From Sitta carolinensis (Eukaryota > Chordata > Aves > Passeriformes > Sittidae), in assembly GCA_032173965.1 (NCBI GenBank), contig JAVUNC010000004.1, positions 58,837,501 through 58,901,500 of the forward strand: a stretch of 64,000 nucleotides of DNA. Reading direction: 5' to 3'. The first letter of the stretch is position 1. Every line of letters begins with the position of its first letter. The position numbers and the translations under genes were made by a program. Shown here in pieces: positions 57,101 to 64,000 of this stretch. The notes under the pieces are model-generated. The model did no database searches. It was not told the origin of the DNA and saw only the letters and a list, made by a program, of their open reading frames with translations.

Positions 57101-58703
57101 TAGTGGCACTGGAACCAGCATGATCATGGTTTCTCTGGATCCCGGGAGTGGAATTTAACCAGGTCAGAACAACTGAAGGAAGTGGAAGAATTTGCACCTC
57201 TTCTCTTCCCAGAGGCAAACTTTTCCTAATTTTGCCTTTTTTATTTCCTCCTATCTTGATTACTCCTCAGGATTACTCCTTTCTGATATTTTCTCTGTTT
57301 AAAAAGACATGTCAGCCAGCCGGCTCACCTTTCTTAAAACTGCTTGGCCAGAAGTACAACTGCAAACACAGATTTATAAAAGCCAATATTAATAAGGTTT
57401 TGCATGGTATTAATGCTGCTTATCAGTATTACTGCCTCACCATGTCTTTTATAAGGAGAGAGATTGTAAGCATTAGAAAAAAGTACCTTTTAAAAACTTT
57501 TTTTCCCAAGTATTCCATTTCTTTTCTTTCTATTACGCATGTATTTGACATAGTCTTGAAAGGAGTCTATATCAGACTACCACAACATCATAGAAAACAA
57601 CTGCCCAAGACCAGCAGAGTTGCTTTCCTTTACCCCAAAATGAAATACTTAATATCATCTTGAAGCATCAGTCGAAGTTTTTATTTGGATTTTTAAAAAA
57701 GAAAAAAAAAATCACTCTCACACAAACAACCAAACAAAAACCCCACAAAAAACTGCTAACACTACACCCACAACTGAAGGGAGAATGTGAAATCGTCTAC
57801 ATGAGTATAGCTTTGGTTAGGGTATGAGGATTTCTTTTAATGGCTTAAACTATTTTATCTTTTTCCCTGAAACAGTTAGCAAAATTTTTGATGGGGATTA
57901 CTGCAGTGGAAATAAACAAGTGGAAATCATCCAGATTGCCTTTGAGTTGTTTTTTTTTTTTAAATGCTTTAAGAATTAATAAGGGTTCCTTTAATCTTTC
58001 ATTCTTTGCTGTGCCTATGACAAGCTGAGTTCCAGAGCAGCAACTTTGCATTTAGGGAACTTCATGTCCATCCACAATTCGACACTGAAGCAGTTGAGTT
58101 TCAACCTACGTTTTTGCTGGCATACCCTAATTCTCTTCAGACCCTAACTCCTAGCTCTGTCACTCCATCATTACAAAGTGATAAGAGCTTTTTAGAGGTA
58201 GCAGTGCCAGGCAGCAAACTGAAGGGAATAACTATACCAGGATCTTCCTAGAATGGGCAAGACACCAAGACACCATCAAACAAGCCCCGAGTAAACAGAG
58301 TAAATCCAGCTGCCCTCTATCATTTGAAAAAAAAAAAAAAAAGGAAAAAAAAAAGGAAAAAAATTTACTTGACAACATGTGTTTGCAAATCGTCTATACC
58401 CAGGAAAACATTGCTCAAATTCAAATGCCATCAGAGCCTTTAAAGAACAGGTCTTTACAGGGCAAAACAGACAGCAAGCTAACATTTCACAAATGCCTGC
58501 TGAACTAGAAAACACATAGTTTTCTGCATATTTCAAATTCATATAGACACTTCCCAGATCACAAGAAGTGTCAGGGCAGAGAAATAAACCCAGTTATTTG
58601 CACTCCTTCAGGTGCAGCTGAATTGTAACCCCAGCTTCCCTTCTCTCAGTCCCAGCAGATGCTGTTTGTCTGGCACCCGGAGCTGGCTGTACACTGTACT
58701 CAC
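51143..58703 (-). other. IPCEF1: IPCEF1 intron
   Basis: About 7.6 kb interrupting the PH domain after WYSSQL. It contains an AAAC tract (55521-55544), an A-rich run at 58328-58362 and several featureless open frames. The longest of these (57148-57663, + strand) begins with GTG, not ATG, and has no recognisable similarity. No exon or known mobile element is seen. Confidence 0.7.
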
Positions 58704-58873
58704 CAGCTGACTGCTGTACCAATACAGCGATGACTCCTTTAGCACACACCAGAACTTTTTCCATTTGTTGCCAATGAAAGCTCCTTTTTCCTTCTTTTTG
58801 TAGAGCCATCCTTGGCAATCAGCCTGCCCCAGCTCTTTGCACGATATCCTCCGTCGGCTCATTATGAAGAACC
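58704..58873 (-). CDS. IPCEF1: IPCEF1, exon with internal MSRRR start and first half of the PH domain
   Basis: After a probable acceptor GGCACAG (AG at 58875-58874) the minus strand reads GFFI in frame with the upstream exon, then MSRRRISCKELGQADCQGWL, YKKKEKGAFIGNKWKKFWCV and LKESSLYWYSSQL, with donor GTGAGT at 58703. Human has GFLT then MSRRRISVKDLGQADCQGWL and YKKKEKGSFLSNKWKKFW. The basic KKKEKG and NKWKKFW segments are the phosphoinositide-facing part of the PH domain. ATG at 58862-58860 (A at -3) is an alternative start, and the longer form starts in an exon upstream. Family role: IPCEF1 binds cytohesin-type Arf GEFs and promotes Arf6 activation at membranes. Confidence 0.97.
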
Positions 58874-59532
58874 CTGTGCCATTAAAAATACAATGTTGTG
58901 CTTGCTTAACACTGCAGTACCAGGAAAGATGTTGCTGCCAATTAAGGGTATCATCCTTACTTAGGAATCTCAGCAAGTCATTCAAGCATATCTTAAAATA
59001 TACTTAGAAGTCATTATAATGGCTGTGACAGTAACACACATTCATTTGAAAGGCTTGCTAATGTTCAGAAATAAAACAGTAAGCTATAGATGATGCAGAT
59101 ACTAATTAATGTTAAGATAACCATACACGAGTTTTTGTAAATTAGAAATACAGCCTTTGATCCCTTTAAGAGAAGCATGCATATATTTTCCTTCACACAG
59201 CTGCACTGCAAAGAATACATCTATTTAAGTCAGCTAGAGAAAACTATTATGCCAAGTACATGAAAACCACTAGTGTGTATGTCTGTGCAGGCAGCTGATT
59301 CTACCTCACTGATTTCCAGCTTTGATTCAATTAACATACCACAAGGATTTAGTCCAAAGGAACAGCCCGATGTCATTTTCTGAGAATCGGTATAAGAATC
59401 AGTGGAGTTAAAAAGCAGCTTTTCACCAGATGAGTAGCAGTACAAAATCCTCACCCTCCCAAGAATAAGGCATACTAAGAAAATAACAAAAGAGGAATCC
59501 AGGAGAGAAAAGAAAAAACAATCTCTCATTAC
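58874..59532 (-). other. IPCEF1: IPCEF1 intron
   Basis: A short intron of 659 bp with donor GTAATG and acceptor GGCACAG. The minus-strand open frames that run through it into the coding exons come from readthrough of exon boundaries. The GTAATG donor is weaker than the others in this gene. Confidence 0.8.
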
Positions 59533-59569
59533 CTTGACTTTTCTTTTTTGCCTTCTGACGCAAAGGAAC
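59533..59569 (-). CDS. IPCEF1: IPCEF1, short N-terminal exon of the long isoform
   Basis: A 37-bp exon on the minus strand, preceded by ATTTCTTACAG (AG at 59571-59570) and followed by CAAG|GTAATG (59532). It reads VPLRQKAKKKSQ plus the first base of a Gly codon. Human long-form IPCEF1 has VPLRQKPRRKTQ then GFLTMSRRR at this point, so sequence, order and phase all agree. The exon adds a basic segment before the PH domain. The first coding exon, which in human supplies roughly twelve more residues, was not found between here and 64 kb and probably lies beyond the window. Confidence 0.92.
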
Positions 59570-60948
59570 CTGTAAGAAATGCAGGAAGGAAAGAAAAGAG
59601 GAAATTTCAGATTGTGTTGCAACATTTGTGTAGAAAGGGGAGGGGGAAACTAGAGAAGGACGTGGTGGTGATGCTGGTGGTATATGCAGGATGGAAACAC
59701 ATAACCCACTCACTGCTGAAGGAGCGTTAGCAGCTGAAGCAAAAAACGCGTTAATTAAAATTGATGTATATCTAGTTGAGCAAGAGCAAACACAACCCTA
59801 TTACACGTGTCTATCTACTACTGCTTCCTGTTTCACATCCACAGGCAGCTTCTACTTTGCTGTGTTTGCCCGAATTGTATTCTGTGTTTTGAAGTTAAAA
59901 AAATAGAAGTTAAAACTCCAGCATTTTAATGCTTCATTAGGCACCACAAGGAGTATTTACAAACGTGGGGAGATCAAAATACATGCCAGATGACTGATAG
60001 TCATTTAGCTCATTCTAAGAAATCCCAAAAAAAGAAAAATAAATTGATCTTCACCTTTGCCTTTTTTATTTAATGCAAAACATGTATTTTTTCCCCTATG
60101 AAATAGTTTAATAATATTTCTTAAGAAAAAAAAAATCACCAAAATATATGGAAATTTTAGTCACTGCAAAAATAATACAATTGAATTTGTTTACGCATTT
60201 GCAAACTACATATTTAATCCTTCATAAACACATAGAAAATGAAACTAAGTAAGAGGAGACCACAGAACAAAAAAGGAGATAATTGAAAATGGAAGGTATG
60301 ACTTTTGGAGTAAATTCTCCCCAGACAGCCTGGTTGGTTGTGTGATTGTGGACAAAGTACTTGACTTCTCTTTGCCTCAACCTTTCCTTCTCTAGTGTGG
60401 GATCTAAAGTACACACTTTTTTCTATTTTTAGGAAGGGTTTGAAGCCTCCGGATGACAAATGCTGGGTAAAGTGACGAATGATTTAATATGCTGGCCACA
60501 ACGTTGCTATGCAAAGCCGGTAGCTACCTGATCCGCTGCAGAGCTACGCTAGGAACATCCCTAATGCAGCCCCTGCGCCCCGCCAGACAGCTGCTCAGGA
60601 AAACAACACCCCACTTCACACCACTCTTGAGAAATTCGATGGCTCTTCTCACAGGCAAATTAAAGGTGAGTAAAGCTAGACCGTCTGCAAACAATGATAG
60701 AAGAGACCGCTGTCAACAGTACTTACAAGAGCTACAACTTTCTGAAGCAGGGATCTCTGCAGCGAGTGCCAGAGCACAGAGCCATGTATCACAGTCCTGT
60801 GCTTATCTGGTGCCTATTATTTGACATGACCTGAACCACGTTCTTGTAGGAGACTTTACCAGGAATGAATAATCCCAGACTCCTGCTTAATCACTGAGTA
60901 TTCTTTTTTCCTTTTTCCCTTATTTTTTTTTTTTTTAATTCTATCACT

Positions 60949-60969
60949 GCCTCTCTCTCTCTCTCTCTC
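60949..60969. repeat. (CT)n microsatellite
   Basis: About ten CT units, preceded by a T-rich tract (60901-60936). Confidence 0.85.
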
Positions 60970-63019
60970 AGACTATTCTCCATGACAACACACAAAGAAA
61001 AGCAGTAAGAAAACACATCAGCTCTATTAGACACTCTGCTATTTCCCCATCCTTTATAGGCCACCCTTCATGTCTTCATTCCAAAGGAACTTACACCCTA
61101 TTTAGGACACGTGGAAATAATATATGGCCTCAGGGAATCAAAGGGTCACACAAACTAATTACTTTCCTTCAGAGCTATCCAAAATGATATTAAGAAAAAC
61201 AAATATGATTCAGATCTCCTGACCCAAAAACTATGTAGTAAAGCAACATCACATCTTTGCCATGGCACTCTAGTGGGGTCATTTCAACTCTAGCTAATAT
61301 AAAGTCATAAAAAAGAAGAGTGATACTGAGACAGGATGTGGCTCTCTCTACACAACTGAGGAGGAAGCAATCTTTCCACTAACCTCGATGACGATCTAAA
61401 CAAAACTAACATGGTCTACTGCTCATCTGTCAAGAAAGAGTTAATACCAATGTTATGTAAGTCATCTGTTGGTACCCAATTTATATCAGACTAAGGCAAA
61501 CACTGATCACCTAGTAAGAGCTTGGGCTAGCTAAAAGAATTTACAAATTTATGTGTGTTATTCTGCAGCAATGATGGTATCCTGCTGCAAGCTGATAGGG
61601 GTGATGAACCAACCTTCTTTTCTTCATATATTGTGGGAGGAGTTGGGAAACTAATGGTGGAAGGAAGAGCTACTTCTCCAGCCAGAACTGTATTTAATTT
61701 TCCTGGATAAAGTCAGTGGTAAATCTCTAACAAAATAACTGCTGAATTAAATTGTATTAATTGAGATACATTTCTCATTATCTTTCCAAATATTCCTGAA
61801 AATTGAGGTAAATTTTCAACAAATTAGCACTAAGCCTGGAATTCTGCAACTTCTGGTTGTGTTTCAGTGCTGCTCAGAAACCCAGCTTCATCCTATAAAA
61901 AATATGTGTTCTGCTCCACACAAGAGAAAGCTCTTATCCCCAACTGCAGCAATAAAATCTGGCATGATTCACGAAATTGCCTTCTCAAATTTTGTTGACT
62001 TATAAACAAATAAAAACAACCTCTTTCTCCAAAGCACAGTGTTTGGAGTCAGATAGATAGTTTATGAAATAAACAAACAGTTTTCAGTAAAACTGTTTTC
62101 ATCTCAAACCAATAGAAAAACCTATATTTAAATGAATCTACCGCAAAATTCATAAAATGCCTCACCAGCACAGTTTGGATTCAATTTTCCATGAGAATAC
62201 AACACATTAGTAAGTCTCTAGTGGCAAACCTTTTTTCAAGAAGTAAATTAAAGTTTCCTTTGCTGAAAGCTCTTTTATAAAAAAGTCAATAATCTTTTAT
62301 GTCAGTGGATGTGGATGAACATTGATTAAGAAGTACTTTAAAGTTTCGCTCTTCTAGAGATTCTTACCACTGCAGAACAAAGAGAAAACTGTGGAAGACA
62401 GAGTTGTTACCAATAAAACCAGGGGAATAACAGCAGTTTCAGACTTGAATGTACTGTAACAAGCAGATGTAGCCACTGGAACAATCTGAAACTAAACCAA
62501 ATGTCATGATTTTGCTTTTAACAATGGTGGATATTTTTCTATAATTTTCAGTTTCCTAATGGGAAGTGATTAATTTCTTTTCCACAGGTTCAACTGAAAA
62601 ACAAACCAAGAACAACAGATGTATTTCTATTTCTTCTTACCAAGTCTGAGAAATCTGGGAATCTGAGGGAAATCTGAGAGCAATAGCTCTCAGAAAGCTC
62701 TGGGATAACTGCAGAACATACACCTTTGTGCAAGACTGGTAATAGAGAGTAAGTTTTAATTATTTTGGTAGGCTTTGGTTTGCCAAGGACTGAATAGGTT
62801 GGGATAGTGGTCCTACAGAACAACACAGCCTTTAAACTTGTTATCTATTACTCCTCCACTTGGCAAACACACCATGAGTGAGTTGCAAAGGAACCTGTTC
62901 AACTGTGCATTGTTCATAGCCACTTCTGTGCCAGGCTGGCTCCAGCAATGAGCAAAAGCATATGAGAGAAGTGACAACTTCAGCAGAGGCTTCTGCCAGT
63001 TTAGATGTCCTATTTTTCC

Positions 63020-63765
63020 ACAGAATCACAGTATAGTTAAGACTGAAGGGTCTTCAGAAGGTCATCTAAGTCCACTCCCCATTTGCAACTGGTTTTCCAG
63101 GACCATTTCCAGATGGTTTTGGCATTTCACCAAGCCTGGAGACACCCCACTATCTCTGAGAAACTTGTGACAGTGCCCAGTCATCATCAGAGTGAAAAAG
63201 GTTTCCTGATGTTCAGAGGGAACCTCCTGCATTTTAGTTTGTTGTCCATCACTTCTAGTCCTGTCATTGGGCACCACTGAAAAGAATCATCAGATTGTTA
63301 AGGTTGGAAAAGACCTTTAAAATCATGAAGTCCAACCGTCAACTTAGTTCCACCACCATGTTGGCCATTAAACCACATCCTCTTCTTTGCATCCTCCCTT
63401 TGGGTATTTATGCATATGGGTAATAGCTCCCCTGAGCCAGTTTTCCAAGCTAAACAGTCTCAGTTTACTTAGTCTTTCCTCATATCTTAGATGCTGCATT
63501 ATTCTTCTGGTCCTTTGTTTGGCCTCTTCAGTATATCATCCGCCTCTTACATTGAGAAGTCATTCCAGGGGTGGCCTCAGCAGCACAGAATAAATTATGA
63601 CCTCCCTTGACCTGCTGGCAGTACTTTGTCTAATTTACCTTCTTTGCAGCGTGGGCATATTGTCTCATGATGTCCACCAAGATTCCCAGGTCCTTCTCAG
63701 CAAAGCTGCTCTCCAGGTCTATAACCCCCCTGCATATACTGACTTCCCCTAGCAGCATCATTTGT
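63020..63765 (-). mobile_element. CR1 LINE fragment interrupted by a second CR1
   Basis: The outer element starts with the reverse-complemented terminus (cacagaatcacagtatag) and runs through tctagtcctgtcattgggca and ccactgaaaag to about 63284. It resumes at about 63381 with the CR1 stretch leading to gggtatttatgcat and then aagctaaacagtctcagtt, gtggcctcagcagcacagaa, cccttgacctgctgg and caggtccttctcagcaaagc. It is old and diverged. Its right end is approximate. Confidence 0.85.
63285..63380 (-). mobile_element. Short CR1 3' end nested in another CR1
   Basis: Reads aatcatcagattgttaaggt, tggaaaagacctttaaaatc and atgaagtccaaccgtcaac, a fresh CR1 3' terminus in reverse complement. It begins exactly where the outer copy leaves its consensus. 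About 95 bp long, heavily 5'-truncated. Confidence 0.8.
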
Positions 63766-64000
63766 GCTCCAATGTAATAACAACAGGGATGGAAGTCAGA
63801 GGGCTGGACAGGCTTCGGCAGTGTCTGCAGAGCATCCTGGATCCTGGCCTTTCCCAGGCAGCAAAAGTCTCAAGATGGTTGGTCAGGCCTACAATGGGTC
63901 TCTTGTCCCTTGCAGCAGGGAGTCAGTCACTGCAGGGTCTCAACATTTGTTCCTGGTAGACCTGCATGGTTTATAGTTAAGTGGACCATGTCCTTTCCTA

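Larger units (their letters stand above)
59570..64000 (-). other. IPCEF1: IPCEF1 5' intron (partial)
   Basis: No further IPCEF1 exon is recognised. The stretch includes a CpG-containing patch around 60476-60740, a CT microsatellite and nested CR1 fragments near the right edge. The last 235 bases (after about 63765) are not recognised. Confidence 0.6.

Noticed and set aside
57148..57663. A 171-codon open frame on the + strand inside an IPCEF1 intron
   Set aside because: Its first codon is GTG, it has no recognisable domain, its composition is that of A/T-rich intron, and it is not flanked by plausible exon signals. Chance frame.
58874..58985. Extension of the minus-strand frame upstream of GFFI-MSRRR
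   Set aside because: The extra codons beyond the acceptor at 58875-58874 are intronic readthrough. The residues just upstream of the MSRRR start come by splicing from 59533-59569, as in human.

Overview
The window looks like a bird genome, and probably a neoavian one. It contains eight insertions of CR1 LINE sequence, an LTR of the kind common in neoavian birds, short A/T-rich introns, and two vertebrate genes with near-mammalian exon structure. No prokaryotic features are present. Start-to-stop reading frames of 60-170 codons are scattered through it, but almost all are chance frames in introns and many begin with non-ATG codons. The real coding sequence is in short spliced exons, most of them recognised by protein similarity plus consensus splice sites. 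Statements about human proteins come from memory, not from an alignment.

Left part (1 to about 10.5 kb, + strand): the 3' portion of OPRM1, the mu-opioid receptor. Exon 2 (2092-2444, 353 bp) and exon 3 (3399-3919, 521 bp) match the mammalian exon sizes and phases. Exon 4 is a 39-bp coding piece (9066-9104) that completes the 12-residue MOR-1 tail and the stop codon. Exon 1 lies upstream of the window.

Middle (about 10.5 to 24 kb): gene-poor sequence between convergent genes, with two CR1 LINE fragments, one LTR (about 21.83-22.42 kb) with no internal viral genes, poly-A/poly-T tracts and one copy of a dispersed 80-bp repeat whose second copy lies at 24.4 kb.

Right part (about 24 to 64 kb, - strand): IPCEF1, the PH-domain interactor of cytohesin Arf exchange factors. 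Nine coding exons were placed (59569 down to 25770). Together they give about 420 codons, starting with the exon upstream of the internal MSRRR start and ending at a conserved C-terminus. The tail-to-tail OPRM1/IPCEF1 arrangement is the same as in mammals. The eighth exon in this window (29485-29677) is one base short in an A run, which breaks the frame although the downstream exon is intact.

Most interesting points: the frame break in IPCEF1; a roughly 160-bp inverted duplication in the introns on both sides of one IPCEF1 exon; a tandem splice acceptor; bird-specific short linear motifs in IPCEF1 (PPxY and a class I PDZ-ligand-like end); a possible exon-3-terminated OPRM1 isoform; nested CR1 insertions; and all recognised CR1 copies lying in one orientation.
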